Positions 44,143 through 54,190 of a stretch of DNA of 64,000 nucleotides are shown here, one piece after another; positions within the stretch are counted from its first letter, which is position 1, and the number at the start of each line of letters is the position of its first letter. The notes beneath the pieces are model-generated. The model had not been told where the DNA came from, made no database searches, and saw nothing but the letters and a program-made list of their open reading frames with translations. Source of the DNA: an uncultured Burkholderiales bacterium (GTDB taxonomy: Bacteria; Pseudomonadota; Gammaproteobacteria; Burkholderiales; Burkholderiaceae_C). The DNA lies in NCBI GenBank assembly GCA_903822825.1, contig CAIJQQ010000016.1, positions 1 to 64,000 of the forward strand. The letters are read 5' to 3'. The translations under genes were made by a program, and so were the position numbers.

Positions 44143-46446
44143 ATGACCAACAAGGTCCCTGCTGAAGACAAACGCGCCCAGTTGCGCAAGGCTGCCCTCG
44201 AGTACCACGAGTTCCCCACCCCCGGAAAAATCGCCATCGCTGCGACCAAGCAGCTGGTCAACCAGCACGACTTGGCGCTGGCTTATTCGCCCGGTGTGGC
44301 CGCGCCTTGCGAGGAAATTGTCAAAGACCCCGCCAACGCGTTCAAGTACACCAGCCGAGGCAACTTGGTGGGTGTGGTGACCAACGGCACCGCCGTGCTG
44401 GGTTTGGGCGACATTGGCCCGCTGGCCAGCAAGCCGGTGATGGAGGGCAAAGGCGTTTTGTTCAAGAAGTTCGCCGGCATCGATGTGTTCGACATCGAGA
44501 TCAACGAAAAAGACCCCGAAAAGCTGGTCGAGATCATCGCGTCTCTGGAGCCCACGTTCGGCGGCATCAACCTTGAAGACATCAAGGCGCCTGATTGCTT
44601 TTATGTCGAGCGCAAGCTGCGCGAACGCATGAAGATTCCGGTCTTCCACGATGATCAGCATGGCACGGCCATCGTGGTGGGTGCGGCCATCTTGAACGGT
44701 CTCAAGGTCGTTGGCAAAGACCCCAAAAAAATCAAGCTTGTCACCTCGGGTGCGGGCGCCGCGGCGCTGGCTTGTTTGGGCCTCTTGGTCAAGCTGGGCA
44801 TTCCCCGCGAAAACATCTGGGTCACCGACTTGGCGGGCGTGGTCTACGATGGCCGCACCGAGTTGATGGATGAGGACAAGATCCAGTTTGTGCAAAAAAC
44901 CGACCAACGTACGCTGGCCCAAGTCATTGACGGCGCAGACGTTTTCCTCGGCTTGTCAGCCGGCGGTGTGCTCAAGAAAGACATGGTCAAGTCCATGGCC
45001 GCCAAGCCACTGATTTTTGCGCTGGCCAACCCCAACCCCGAAATTGACCCTGACGACGTCAAAGCTGTGCGCGACGATGCCATCATGGCCACGGGCCGCA
45101 CCGATTACCCCAATCAGGTGAACAACGTCTTGTGTTTCCCCTACATTTTTCGGGGGGCCTTGGACAGTGGGGCGACCACCATCACGCTGGAGATGGAAAT
45201 CGCTGCTGTGCACGCCATTGCCGAACTGGCGCAAGCAGAGCAAAGTGAAGTGGTGGCCGCTGCCTACGTGGGTGAGCCACTGGTTTTTGGCCCCGATTAC
45301 CTGATTCCTAAACCCTTTGACCCACGCCTGATGATGAAAATCGCCCCAGCCGTCGCCCAAGCAGCGGTGGACAGCGGCGTGGCCTCACGTCCGATCAAGG
45401 ACATGGACGCTTATCGGGAAAGGTTGCAAGGGTTTGTTTACGCTTCTGGCACGATGATGAAGCCCATTTTCACGGCCGCCAAGCGCGCCCTGAAAAAACG
45501 CATCGCCTACAGCGAGGGGGAAGATGAGCGGATTTTGCGCGCCTGCCAAATTGTGGTGGACGAGGGCATAGCGCGCCCCACCTTGATTGGCCGCCCAGCA
45601 GTGATTGCCGAGCGCATCGAAAAATTCGGTCTGCGCCTCAAAGAGGAACTGGACTATGAAGTGGTCAACGTCGAGTTGGATCACCGCTACCGTGATTTTT
45701 GGCAGACTTACCACCGCCTGACAGAGCGAAAGGGCGTCACCGAGCAGATGGCCAAAATTGAGATGCGTCGACGACTCTCGCTCATTGGTGCCATGTTGCT
45801 GCACAAGGGCGATGTGGACGGCATGATTTGCGGCACTTGGGGCACCAACCTCATGCACCTCAATTACATCGACCAGGTCATTGGAAAGCGCCAGGGGGTC
45901 CATACCTATGCTTGCATGAACGGCTTGTTGCTGCCTGGTCGCCAGATTTTCATGGTGGACACCCACGTCAACTACGATCCGACCGCTGAGCAGTTGGCAG
46001 AGTTCACCATCATGGCCGCCGAAGAAATGCGGCGCTTTGGCATCCAGCCCAAGGCGGCTTTGCTCTCGCACTCCAACTTTGGATCATCCAACCAACCCAG
46101 CGCCATCAAGATGCGTGATGTGCTTGAGTTGTTGCGTGCACAGGCGCCTTGGCTTGAGGTCGACGGCGAAATGCACGGTGACTTGGCGCTCGACGCCGCC
46201 GCCCGCCAAGCCCTCATGCCCAACGGCACCTTGAGCGGCGACGCCAATTTGTTGGTGTTGCCCAACATTGACGCTGCCAACATTGCTTACAACTTGCTCA
46301 AGACCGCAGCGGGTGGCAACATCGCTGTGGGTCCCGTGTTGCTGGGAGCAGCCAAGCCTGTGCATATTTTGACTTCGAGCACCACTGTGCGCCGGATCGT
46401 GAACATGACGGCTTTGACGGTGGCAGACGCCAACGCCCAACGTTGA
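44143..46446 (+). CDS. maeB: NADP-dependent malic enzyme (MaeB type)
   Basis: A 767-residue two-domain enzyme decarboxylating malate to pyruvate. ATG 44143 has GGAG nearby; TTG 44131 is rejected. Residues 1-430 are the malic enzyme domain ([69 protein letters not shown]). Residues 435-767 are a phosphotransacetylase-like domain ([34 protein letters not shown]), which in such enzymes is regulatory. Length is typical. It is monocistronic. Confidence 0.96.
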   Translation: MTNKVPAEDKRAQLRKAALEYHEFPTPGKIAIAATKQLVNQHDLALAYSPGVAAPCEEIVKDPANAFKYTSRGNLVGVVTNGTAVLGLGDIGPLASKPVMEGKGVLFKKFAGIDVFDIEINEKDPEKLVEIIASLEPTFGGINLEDIKAPDCFYVERKLRERMKIPVFHDDQHGTAIVVGAAILNGLKVVGKDPKKIKLVTSGAGAAALACLGLLVKLGIPRENIWVTDLAGVVYDGRTELMDEDKIQFVQKTDQRTLAQVIDGADVFLGLSAGGVLKKDMVKSMAAKPLIFALANPNPEIDPDDVKAVRDDAIMATGRTDYPNQVNNVLCFPYIFRGALDSGATTITLEMEIAAVHAIAELAQAEQSEVVAAAYVGEPLVFGPDYLIPKPFDPRLMMKIAPAVAQAAVDSGVASRPIKDMDAYRERLQGFVYASGTMMKPIFTAAKRALKKRIAYSEGEDERILRACQIVVDEGIARPTLIGRPAVIAERIEKFGLRLKEELDYEVVNVELDHRYRDFWQTYHRLTERKGVTEQMAKIEMRRRLSLIGAMLLHKGDVDGMICGTWGTNLMHLNYIDQVIGKRQGVHTYACMNGLLLPGRQIFMVDTHVNYDPTAEQLAEFTIMAAEEMRRFGIQPKAALLSHSNFGSSNQPSAIKMRDVLELLRAQAPWLEVDGEMHGDLALDAAARQALMPNGTLSGDANLLVLPNIDAANIAYNLLKTAAGGNIAVGPVLLGAAKPVHILTSSTTVRRIVNMTALTVADANAQR

Positions 46447-46474
46447 AAGACGCCTGATCGGATACGGATCAACG

Positions 46475-46500
46475 CAGGCAAGCCCTCACAGGTTTGCCTG
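46475..46500 (+). terminator. Probable terminator hairpin after maeB
   Basis: Stem CAGGCAAGCC / GGTTTGCCTG with one G-T wobble and a 6-base loop, 28 bases after the maeB stop. The downstream tract is only moderately AT-rich. Confidence 0.5.
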
Positions 46501-46595
46501 ATTATTGGGCAGGCTATTGCTTTTTTTCTGGCTTTGCGCCACACTAGCTCCTTCGAGTGTTCGGGTTAACCCGGTGCTCTTGAAAGGTGTTTTCC

Positions 46596-47009
46596 ATGCC
46601 GGTAGAGCATAAAACTGCAACTTTTAAAAGCTGGATTCCAGTTTTTGCAGGTTTGGCCTTCTCTTTTTGCACTTTTTTGGTGCATTCAAGCGCTCCTTCA
46701 GAGGCCCAACCTCTGGCAGGTATGCCGGTAAACGAGTTGCCGCGAGAAGCCCAGACAACCTACCAACTCATCCGCAAGGGTGGTCCTTTTCAGTTTGAAA
46801 AGGATGGCGTGGTGTTTGGTAATCGCGAACGGATCTTGCCTCGGCAAGCCCGCGGTTATTACCATGAATACACCGTCAAGACCCCCGGATCGCGGGATCG
46901 CGGTGCCCGACGCATCGTGTGTGGCGGGCAAGTTCAGGTCGATCCAGACGCTTGCTACTACACCGCCGACCATTACGCGAGTTTTCGCTTGATCGTTGAT
47001 AAGAATTGA
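46596..47009 (+). CDS. Secreted guanyl-specific ribonuclease (RNase Sa/barnase superfamily)
   Basis: A 137-residue protein starting at ATG 46596 (AAAGG eight bases upstream), with a hydrophobic signal segment (about residues 12-36). The C-terminal 80 residues match microbial guanyl RNases: YYHEYTVKTPGSRDRGARRI carries the catalytic Glu and Arg, and YYTADHYASFRLI the catalytic His, as in Streptomyces RNase Sa. There is one Cys in the core (VCGG). The product would cleave RNA after guanosine outside the cytoplasm. The next gene encodes a barstar-like inhibitor, so the pair forms an enzyme/inhibitor unit. AT-richer than its neighbours. Confidence 0.88.
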   Translation: MPVEHKTATFKSWIPVFAGLAFSFCTFLVHSSAPSEAQPLAGMPVNELPREAQTTYQLIRKGGPFQFEKDGVVFGNRERILPRQARGYYHEYTVKTPGSRDRGARRIVCGGQVQVDPDACYYTADHYASFRLIVDKN

Positions 47010-47037
47010 TTTTTTAGGACTTGAGGAAACCACAGAC

Positions 47038-47463
47038 ATGGAAACGCTGCAACGTACGGACCAGGAGGCGCCATTGAAAGGCGTTCGGTCCAACATCGTG
47101 CAGTCGATTCGCGCCTACCGCGTGAGCGATTTGCAAGAGGCGGCCCAACAATTGGGCCAACATTTTCTGTATGCCAATCTGGCTGAAGCCCAGAGCAAGC
47201 AGGACGTTCTGGACATGATCGGAGGCCAGTTCACGCTGCCCACCCATTTCGGCAAGAACTTCGACGCTCTGTATGACTGCATGACCGACCCACTGCACAA
47301 GTCGGGCCCTCAGCCTGGCTTCATCGTGGTGCTCGAACAGATTCCGGCCAATGTGAAATTTGACAAGGAAGCGCGCGAGCAGTTGCTTGACATCTTCCGT
47401 GACACCGCAGATTACTGGGGGGACCGAAAGATACCCTTCCGGTGTTTCTATTCTTTTCTGTAG
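47038..47463 (+). CDS. Barstar-family ribonuclease inhibitor
   Basis: A 141-residue barstar-like protein. ATG 47038 (METLQRTDQEAPL) has GAGGA upstream. The C-terminal 90 residues carry the barstar fold; FGKNFDALYDCMTD corresponds to the helix and Asp that block the RNase active site in barstar. No signal peptide, as expected for a cytoplasmic protector. It follows the ribonuclease gene by 28 bases. The N-terminal 45 residues are an addition compared with the 89-residue classical barstar. Confidence 0.9.
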   Translation: METLQRTDQEAPLKGVRSNIVQSIRAYRVSDLQEAAQQLGQHFLYANLAEAQSKQDVLDMIGGQFTLPTHFGKNFDALYDCMTDPLHKSGPQPGFIVVLEQIPANVKFDKEAREQLLDIFRDTADYWGDRKIPFRCFYSFL

Positions 47464-47671
47464 CCCGTTCTGCGCAAAATAGCCAAGCAGGACGGGCGGT
47501 TGAGGCTGAAGGCGGTGAAGCGATCGAACTGGTAGAGGAAGGCGAAAAAATGCCAACCGACAAACTCGTCGATGTGTCTCCGTTGGCGCTGCGCATGAGC
47601 AGCCCATTCAACGCAGGTTACTGGCTCGCCGCCGCGTAATTTGCCGCAGCAGGCTTTGGGCCTGAGGCAAC

Positions 47672-47701
47672 AAAAAGCCCGTCCATGTGACGGGCTTTTT
47701 T
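47672..47701. terminator. Bidirectional terminator between barstar gene and rsmA
   Basis: A perfect 12-bp stem AAAAAGCCCGTC / GACGGGCTTTTT with a 5-base loop; the A- and T-tracts let it work on both strands. It serves the convergent barstar (+) and rsmA (-) transcripts. No gene is supported in 47464-47671. Confidence 0.88.
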
Positions 47702-47721
47702 GTGGACGCTGGGATGCCGTC

Positions 47722-48492
47722 TCAGAGCGATTGCACCAGCGCCACGTACTCGGCCACGGACACTTCTTCGGCTCGGCGCTGCAGGTCAAACGCCCCGCTG
47801 AACCCTTTTTCATCGAGCCATTTTCCAAGGGTGTTGCGCAAGATTTTGCGGCGCTGGCTGAACGCGACCTGGACCAGCCGTTCGAGGGTTTTGACATTCA
47901 GCGCGGGCGGCGCCTCGTGCGGCACCATGCGCACCACAGCGCTGTCCACCCGAGGGGGAGGGTCAAAGCTTTCGGGCGGCACAAACAGCACGTTGTCCAT
48001 GGCGTAGCGCCACTGCAGCATGACCGACAGCCGTCCGTAGTCCGAGGTAGCGGGCCTGGCCACCATCCGGTCGATCACTTCCTTTTGCAGCATGAAGTGC
48101 TGGTCTTCGATGACCTCGACGTGCTCCAGCAGGTGAAACAGGATGGGGCTGGAAATGTTGTAGGGCAGGTTTCCCACCACGCGGATTTTGTTGGTCGATT
48201 GACCTGAGAGCATCTGCTGCGACAGGGCCGTGAAATCAACTTTGAGCACGTCCGACTCGACTACAGTCAAATGGGGGTGCAGGCGCAGCCGGACGGCCAG
48301 GTCGCGGTCGAGCTCAATCACGGTGAGGTGGCCCAAGCGCTCGACCAGTGGCTGGGTGAGCGCGGCCAGGCCGGGCCCGATCTCGACCATGGGCTGACCG
48401 GGCTCGGGGTTGATGTTGTCCACGATGGCATCGATGATGCCGCCGTCGGACAAAAAGTGTTGCCCGAAGCGCTTGCGCGCGATGTGTTTCAT
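47722..48492 (-). CDS. rsmA: 16S rRNA dimethyladenosine transferase (A1518/A1519)
   Basis: A 256-residue KsgA methyltransferase. Motifs: [22 protein letters not shown]-binding [28 protein letters not shown], the catalytic [18 protein letters not shown], and the C-terminal [15 protein letters not shown]. It dimethylates two adenosines near the 16S rRNA 3' end during ribosome maturation. Its start overlaps the surA stop by four bases, so pdxA, present between them in enterobacteria, is absent here. Confidence 0.97.
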   Translation of the reverse strand: MKHIARKRFGQHFLSDGGIIDAIVDNINPEPGQPMVEIGPGLAALTQPLVERLGHLTVIELDRDLAVRLRLHPHLTVVESDVLKVDFTALSQQMLSGQSTNKIRVVGNLPYNISSPILFHLLEHVEVIEDQHFMLQKEVIDRMVARPATSDYGRLSVMLQWRYAMDNVLFVPPESFDPPPRVDSAVVRMVPHEAPPALNVKTLERLVQVAFSQRRKILRNTLGKWLDEKGFSGAFDLQRRAEEVSVAEYVALVQSL

Positions 48493-49853
48493 CGCGCGGG
48501 TGCCGTGCTTGTCATGGGCGGCTCGCGCATTTCGACGTAGGCGCGCCCACGCGTTTCGTCCACCCAGCGCGCGTAGGTTTCGTCCATCTTTTTCTCACGC
48601 AGTGCCGAGCGGGCCATCTCGCGTTGCTCGCGCTCGGTGAGCGCCATGTTGCGCCGCTCCATGACCTCGATGATGTGCACACCAAAGCGCGACACCAGCG
48701 GTTCGCTGACTTGGTTGGGGCTCAAGCGGTTCATGACCTGTTCAAACTCGGGCACGAATTGGCCAGGGCCTGCCCAACCAAGATCGCCGCCTTGGCTGGC
48801 GCTGCCGTCTTGCGATGTCTCTTGCGCTGCCCGCGCGAAGCTCACGCGACCGGACACGATTTGCTTGCGCAGTTCGGCCAGCCTGGCCACCGCCTGGTCG
48901 CGGCTCAGGTTGGGGCCTGCGCGCAGCAAGATGTGCCGCGCACGGGTCTGCGTCACGGTCAGACCCACAGGGGGAGGGTCACGTCGTTCCAAGAGTTTGA
49001 GGATGTGAAACCCTGCGCCAGAGCGTACAGGATCGGTGATTTCATTGACGCGCAGTTTTTGAATGGCTTTGACAAACAGCTCGGGGTAGCGCTGCGCGCT
49101 GCGCAGGCCCATCTCACCGCCTTTGGCACCTTTGTCGAAGGCTTCGGATTGGGTTTTCGCCAGCTCGGCAAACGACTCGCCTTTGCGGGCGCGCGCCGTC
49201 ACGTCCTGGGCGCGACGCTCCAGCGCTTGAACGGCCTCGTCTGTGCTGTTTTCTGGCACGGCTATGAGGATCATGCCGAGGTTGATTTCAGGCTCACCGC
49301 TCAACCGCGGGCCGCTGGATTTTTCGGCCAGGAAAAGGTCGATTTCCTGCTCTGAGATGCGGACGCGGGATTCGACTTCGCGTTCGCGGATTTTGGTCAG
49401 GGTCAACTGTTCACGCAGCTGGTTGCGGAACAGGGTGACCGACAGGCCTTCTTGCGCAACCCGTTTGCGCAATTCGTCGCGCGTGACCTGGTTGCTGCTG
49501 GCCACGTTCATCTCGGCTTGGTCAACGGCGTCGTCATCTATTTTGATGCCGTTTTCACGGGCCAGCTGCAGCTGTGCCTTGTCGTTGATCAGCTGCTCCA
49601 GCGCCAAGCGGTTGAGCTCTTGCGCATCGGGACGGGCCCCACCGCGAGCGGCAGCTTCACGCTCGAGGCGCAGCCGCATGGTCTGCACCTCGTTGTGGGT
49701 GATCGGCTCAGAGTTGACCACGGCGACAATGAAGTCGGCTTGCTGGATGGCCTTGGGCGCTTGTGCCGATACAGAGCCAAAACCGCCCATGGCAGGAAGG
49801 CCAATGGCCAAAGCGAGCAGGACAGAGCGGGTGCTGAGGCGCAATTTATTCAT
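48489..49853 (-). CDS. surA: Periplasmic chaperone/peptidyl-prolyl isomerase SurA
   Basis: A 454-residue SurA escorting outer-membrane proteins to the BAM complex. ATG 49853 starts a signal peptide ([21 protein letters not shown], ending near SVSAQ). The N-terminal chaperone domain begins [22 protein letters not shown]. Two parvulin domains follow (about 195-300: [32 protein letters not shown]; and 305-410: [40 protein letters not shown]). Its start lies inside the end of lptD (8-base overlap), so translation is probably coupled. Confidence 0.96.
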   Translation of the reverse strand: MNKLRLSTRSVLLALAIGLPAMGGFGSVSAQAPKAIQQADFIVAVVNSEPITHNEVQTMRLRLEREAAARGGARPDAQELNRLALEQLINDKAQLQLARENGIKIDDDAVDQAEMNVASSNQVTRDELRKRVAQEGLSVTLFRNQLREQLTLTKIREREVESRVRISEQEIDLFLAEKSSGPRLSGEPEINLGMILIAVPENSTDEAVQALERRAQDVTARARKGESFAELAKTQSEAFDKGAKGGEMGLRSAQRYPELFVKAIQKLRVNEITDPVRSGAGFHILKLLERRDPPPVGLTVTQTRARHILLRAGPNLSRDQAVARLAELRKQIVSGRVSFARAAQETSQDGSASQGGDLGWAGPGQFVPEFEQVMNRLSPNQVSEPLVSRFGVHIIEVMERRNMALTEREQREMARSALREKKMDETYARWVDETRGRAYVEMREPPMTSTAPAR

Positions 49854-52293
49854 ATTGAAGGAACCGACTGGTTGAAGGCTTGTCGTCACGCAGGTACTGG
49901 TAACGCTGGATGTTGTTCTTGAGGGACTGCAAAGGGCTGGCCCCCACGCGGGCCAGACCGACAAACTCGAGCTGAAAGAGCAGGCGCGCAGAGGAGCTGG
50001 TCACCGTGCTTTGCAGGCGCTCGAGCACCACACGGCCCAGCCAGCAGCCCGCATCGTATTCGAAACCGACCAAGGTGTCGACGAACTTGCGGTCCAGCAT
50101 GCTGTAGTTCATGCGGCCCACAGCGTACCAACGGTCGGCCCCCAGACCCTGGCCGCCTTTGACGACAGCGGAATCGTCGGGTTTCTCGCCCCAAGTGAAG
50201 CTGCTCATGGGCCACTGCCAGCCGACATCCACCAGTTCGCTGGCACTGGTGCCGGCGCTCACATTGCGGTTGACGCGGTAAGCCATGTTCAGCAATCGGT
50301 AAGGCCCAGGGTTGTAACGTGTTTGCAACGTGGCCCGGCTGACGGTGTTGGTCTGGGGATTGAGCTGCACCAGTGAGTCCACACTCCAACGGTCATCCCA
50401 CCTCATGCCTGCGCCCAGCAGCAAGTCGCTGAAGCCGGATTTGTCTGCTGTTTGCCCCGGCAGCGTCACCTGCTGGTCCGCGAAACGGATGCGCTGGGCC
50501 ATGCCAAGCCGAAGCAGTTCAGCGCCGTTGCTGGCATCAAAGAAACGGCTGTTCACGCCCAGGGTCAAGGCGTTGTTGTCCACCAGGCGGTCCTGGCCTA
50601 CATAGGGGTTTTCGCTGTAGATGGTGGACAGGTTGAAGTCGGTCAGGCCGGTGTCGTAAACCGGCAGCATGTCCTGCTTGCGGTAAGGTGTTCTGGCGTA
50701 AAACGCCCGCGGCTCCAAAGTCTGCACCACATCCCGGCCAAACCAGGAGGTGTCGCGCTCATAGGTGAGGCCAGAGTCCAGGCTGAGTGTGGGCAACACC
50801 CGGTTGGAGGCAGAGGAGCCATCCGTCATGGGCAGGTCCATTTGGTAGCGCGAGGCGTGCAGCTGAACCTTCGGGGTGAAAAACCCCCAAGGGCTCACCC
50901 AAGGGCGGCTGAGTTGGCCAAGCACATAGCTGCGCTCGCCATTCATGGGGATGGCCGCGTTGTTCGGTATGCGCGAGTAGTCGGCTTCAAAGCGGGTGGT
51001 GTCACCGACCACCGACCAGTCCAAGCCTGCCGGGTCCCACACGTTGTAACGCATGGTCAGCTGCGGCGCCCGGTCGTAGGGCGGCGTGATGGGTGAGCTC
51101 ACGTCTTGCAGTGCTTGCCAGCGCTGCATTTGGGCCGTCATTGAAAAATTGCCACGCCCCCAGGAGACCGCCCCGGTGGACGGCAGCAGACGCTGCGTCA
51201 GTGCGAGGGTCGAGCCTGTGCCTGTGCGGGGGAAGTCGCGCCAATAGTTGTCATCGCTCACGCGGTTGAGCGTCAGGCTCATGCCAACGCGGCCCACCGC
51301 CTCCATGCCTGTGTCCAAGCTGCCGTTGTGCAGCGTGGACAAGCCCCAACGCTGCTGCTGGCGCAAGGTGTCGGAGGGCATGTAATTGAGTTTGGCCTGG
51401 CCGTTGTAGCTGTCTTCGAGGTAGCGAAAATCGGTTTCGAGCGCTGCACCGCGTTTGCTCATGACGCGTGGCGTGAAGGTGGCGTCTCGGTTGGGGGCGA
51501 TGTTCCAGTAATAAGGCTGCATCACGTCGATGCCGTTGATCGTGTCGATGCCAATCAAAGGCGATAGAAACCCCGATTTGCGCTCATCGGTCAAGGCGAA
51601 GCTGATGGCAGGCATCACTGGCGTGCTCACGCCCATGAATTCGAGTTGCACACCTTCGGCGCGGCCTGTGAGCTCTTCGTTGTCGGTGCTCAGCGACGTG
51701 GCTTTGAGCAACCACTCAGGCAACCACTCCGGGCCGGGTTGGCGGCGGCAGGTGGTGTAGTTGGTTTGGTGGATGACCATCCGGTTGTCATCCACAAAGT
51801 CAATGCGCTCTGCCTGGCCATACCCTTGCGCCTGGATCAGCTCAAACTTCGGCTTGTCCATGTGGCCGGTGAAACTGTCAATCTGCAACTTGAGCCTGGG
51901 GCCTTGAAAAACATTGCCCAAGCGGTTGATGTTCACTTGGCCCGTGGCATTGACGGTGTCTTGGGTCTGGTCGTAATCGATCCGGTCGGCCTTGATGCTC
52001 ATGCCCGGCTTGCGGATTTCAGCTTGGCCCTTGAGCACCAGGTCCATGTCGGGCCGGGTGACCATGCTGTCTGCCGTGGAGTAGACGGTGCTTTGGCTGC
52101 TTTCCTTGGGCGACAGGTTTTCTTCGAGCTTGGGGCTGGCGCGCAGCTTCAAGCCCAAGGCCTGTCCCCATGCCGGCACGGCGCACAGGCCCAAAGCCAA
52201 TGCCACGCCCATCGACGCAGTCCAGAAGGCGGCTGATCGAAGTGGGGTGAGGGCCAAAGAGGTGGTGGGGCTGCGGTGCACGTCGGGGGTCAA
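49846..52293 (-). CDS. lptD: LPS-assembly protein LptD
   Basis: An 815-residue outer-membrane LPS translocon barrel. After a signal peptide (about 20-43) come an LptA-like jellyroll (about 80-180; YSTADSMVTRPDMDLVLKG, IKADRIDYDQTQDTVNATG) and a large beta-barrel. Only two Cys remain in the mature protein by my reading, Cys182 (YTTCRRQ) and Cys750 (DAGCWLG), enough for one inter-domain disulfide, against four in E. coli. The start is uncertain: TTG 52293, GTG 52281 or ATG 52212. It heads lptD-surA-rsmA and is divergent from amgK. Confidence 0.95.
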   Translation of the reverse strand: MTPDVHRSPTTSLALTPLRSAAFWTASMGVALALGLCAVPAWGQALGLKLRASPKLEENLSPKESSQSTVYSTADSMVTRPDMDLVLKGQAEIRKPGMSIKADRIDYDQTQDTVNATGQVNINRLGNVFQGPRLKLQIDSFTGHMDKPKFELIQAQGYGQAERIDFVDDNRMVIHQTNYTTCRRQPGPEWLPEWLLKATSLSTDNEELTGRAEGVQLEFMGVSTPVMPAISFALTDERKSGFLSPLIGIDTINGIDVMQPYYWNIAPNRDATFTPRVMSKRGAALETDFRYLEDSYNGQAKLNYMPSDTLRQQQRWGLSTLHNGSLDTGMEAVGRVGMSLTLNRVSDDNYWRDFPRTGTGSTLALTQRLLPSTGAVSWGRGNFSMTAQMQRWQALQDVSSPITPPYDRAPQLTMRYNVWDPAGLDWSVVGDTTRFEADYSRIPNNAAIPMNGERSYVLGQLSRPWVSPWGFFTPKVQLHASRYQMDLPMTDGSSASNRVLPTLSLDSGLTYERDTSWFGRDVVQTLEPRAFYARTPYRKQDMLPVYDTGLTDFNLSTIYSENPYVGQDRLVDNNALTLGVNSRFFDASNGAELLRLGMAQRIRFADQQVTLPGQTADKSGFSDLLLGAGMRWDDRWSVDSLVQLNPQTNTVSRATLQTRYNPGPYRLLNMAYRVNRNVSAGTSASELVDVGWQWPMSSFTWGEKPDDSAVVKGGQGLGADRWYAVGRMNYSMLDRKFVDTLVGFEYDAGCWLGRVVLERLQSTVTSSSARLLFQLEFVGLARVGASPLQSLKNNIQRYQYLRDDKPSTSRFLQYE

Positions 52294-52359
52294 ACAAGGG
52301 CGGAGAGACCCGTACCGGCCCAGAGCGGGCAGAACGGGCTTTGTAGAATGGGATTATCC

Positions 52360-53466
52360 ATGAGCCCAACCTCCAGCCCTTCTCCCAGCCCCACCAGTGT
52401 GGATTGGACCGACCCGGTCCGCCAAAGCCTTTTCGATGTCTGGCTGCACCAGGTGACAAGCACACACCAGTTGCAGCCAGGCAGCGTGCGCATCGCCTCG
52501 GCCGATGCCAGTTTTCGCCGCTACCTGCGCGTGGACACGCTGGGTGGCGAGAGCCGCATCATCATGGACGCGCCGCCCGACAAGGAAAACTGCCAGCCCT
52601 TCGTGCATGTGGCCGGTTTGATGCAGGCGGCGGGCCTGCATGCGCCCGAGGTGCTGGACTGGCATCAGGCCCACGGCTTCATGTTGCTGACCGATTTGGG
52701 TGACCAAACCATGATGTCGGCCATCCAGCCCGAAATGCCCCAAGCCAACCACAGCCTTTACATGCAGGCGGTGGATGCCCTGGTGCAGTGGCAACTGGCC
52801 TCGCGTCCCGGCGTTCTGCCTGCCTATGACGCCGCCCTGCTCCAGCGCGAGCTGAGATTGTTCCCCGACTGGTACTTGGGCCAGCACAAAAAAGTGCAGC
52901 TGCAAGGCAAAGACCAAGAGACGGTGGACAAGGCCTTTGCCCTGATCGTGCAGCGCAACCTGGCTGCGCCCAGCGTGAATGTGCACCGCGACTTCATGCC
53001 CCGCAACCTGATGATGCCCCACGGCTCAGGTCCTCAGAGCGCGCAACTCGGCGTGCTCGACTTCCAGGATGCGGTCTATGGCCCCATCACCTACGACATC
53101 GCCAGCCTGATGCGCGACGCCTTCCTCACCTGGGACGAAGACTTTGTGCTCGACATCACCATCCGCTATTGGGAAAAAGCCCGCAAGGCCGGGCTGATGG
53201 ACTTTGAAGACTGGCACAGTGACTTCGGCGCCTTCTACCGCGCCGTCGAGTGGATGGGCCTGCAGCGCCACCTCAAAGTGGCGGGCATTTTTGCGCGCCT
53301 GACCCTGCGCGACGGCAAGCCGAAATACCTGGCCGATGCCCCGCGCTTCATTCAATACATCCGTACCACCTGCGACCGCTACCGTGAACTCGGCCCCTTG
53401 CTCAAGGTGATCGACGAGATCGAAGGCACCACGCCCCAGGTCGGTTTTGCCTACGGACGGATGTAA
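52360..53466 (+). CDS. amgK: AmgK-like N-acetylmuramate/N-acetylglucosamine kinase
   Basis: A 368-residue aminoglycoside-phosphotransferase-fold kinase. The catalytic loop VHRDFMPRNLM (HxDxxxxN) and metal-binding LGVLDFQDAVYGPITYDIASLMRD are intact; upstream are SFRRYLRVDT and RIIMDAPPDKENCQPFVHV. It starts at ATG 52360 and is divergent from lptD, the same neighbourhood as amgK in Pseudomonas putida. AmgK makes MurNAc/GlcNAc 1-phosphate, which MurU (41109) would convert to UDP-MurNAc for peptidoglycan recycling. It lies 6 bases before rsmE. Confidence 0.85.
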   Translation: MSPTSSPSPSPTSVDWTDPVRQSLFDVWLHQVTSTHQLQPGSVRIASADASFRRYLRVDTLGGESRIIMDAPPDKENCQPFVHVAGLMQAAGLHAPEVLDWHQAHGFMLLTDLGDQTMMSAIQPEMPQANHSLYMQAVDALVQWQLASRPGVLPAYDAALLQRELRLFPDWYLGQHKKVQLQGKDQETVDKAFALIVQRNLAAPSVNVHRDFMPRNLMMPHGSGPQSAQLGVLDFQDAVYGPITYDIASLMRDAFLTWDEDFVLDITIRYWEKARKAGLMDFEDWHSDFGAFYRAVEWMGLQRHLKVAGIFARLTLRDGKPKYLADAPRFIQYIRTTCDRYRELGPLLKVIDEIEGTTPQVGFAYGRM

Positions 53467-53472
53467 ACCCCC

Positions 53473-54186
53473 ATGCCCCGTTTTCATTGCCCAGTCCCTT
53501 TGGCCACTGGCTCGGCGCTCAGCCTGCCCGCTGGCGCTGCGCGTCATGTGCAGGTGCTGCGCCTGCAGCCAGGCGATGTGATCACCCTCTTCAACGGCGA
53601 AGGCGGCGAGTTCGACGCCACCGTCACCCGCATGGGCCGCAGCGATGTGGACGTGGAAGTCGGCACGCACCACACGCTGGAGCGCGAAGCGGCCCGTGCG
53701 GTGCACCTGCTGGCGGGCATCACCGCCAACGAGCGCATGGACTGGCTGGTCGAAAAAGCCACAGAGCTGGGCGTGGCCAGCATCACCCCCCTCATGGCCG
53801 AGCGCAGCGTGCTCAAGCTCAAGGGCGAGCGGGCAGACAAAAAGCTGGCCCACTGGCAAGGTGTGGCCGTGGCGGCAGCTGAACAGTGCGGTCGCAACCG
53901 CGTACCGGTCATCCACCCAGCGGTCAGCCTCAAAGAGTGGCTGGCTCACCCGATGACCGGTGCCGATCTCTGGGTGTTGTCGCTGGCGCAGGGCACACAG
54001 GCTTTGGGCGCCGTGAACACCGGCACGAGGCCCGTGGTCGTGCTCAGCGGCCCGGAAGGCGGCTTGTCCCCTGCCGAGGAAGCCGCTGCGCTGGGTGCAG
54101 GGTTTGAGCCCCTCACCTTGGGCCCGCGTGTGTTGCGCGCCGAAACCGCGCCGCTGGCCCTGCTGTCTGCCCTGACGATACACTGA
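53473..54186 (+). CDS. rsmE: 16S rRNA m3U1498 methyltransferase
   Basis: A 237-residue SPOUT methyltransferase. An N-terminal PUA-like domain (ARHVQVLRLQPGDVITLFNGEGGEF) is followed by the knotted SAM-binding domain (KATELGVASITPLMAERSV, VVVLSGPEGGLSPAEEAAAL, LTLGPRVLRAETAPLALLSAL). It methylates U1498 of 16S rRNA. ATG 53473 follows amgK closely and the MFS gene starts 4 bases after its stop. Confidence 0.96.
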   Translation: MPRFHCPVPLATGSALSLPAGAARHVQVLRLQPGDVITLFNGEGGEFDATVTRMGRSDVDVEVGTHHTLEREAARAVHLLAGITANERMDWLVEKATELGVASITPLMAERSVLKLKGERADKKLAHWQGVAVAAAEQCGRNRVPVIHPAVSLKEWLAHPMTGADLWVLSLAQGTQALGAVNTGTRPVVVLSGPEGGLSPAEEAAALGAGFEPLTLGPRVLRAETAPLALLSALTIH

Positions 54187-54190
54187 CTGA

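Noticed and set aside
47442..47639. Possible 65-residue ORF after the barstar gene
   Set aside because: Overlaps the barstar end, has no ribosome-binding site or family resemblance, and the region behaves as an intergenic spacer before the bidirectional terminator.
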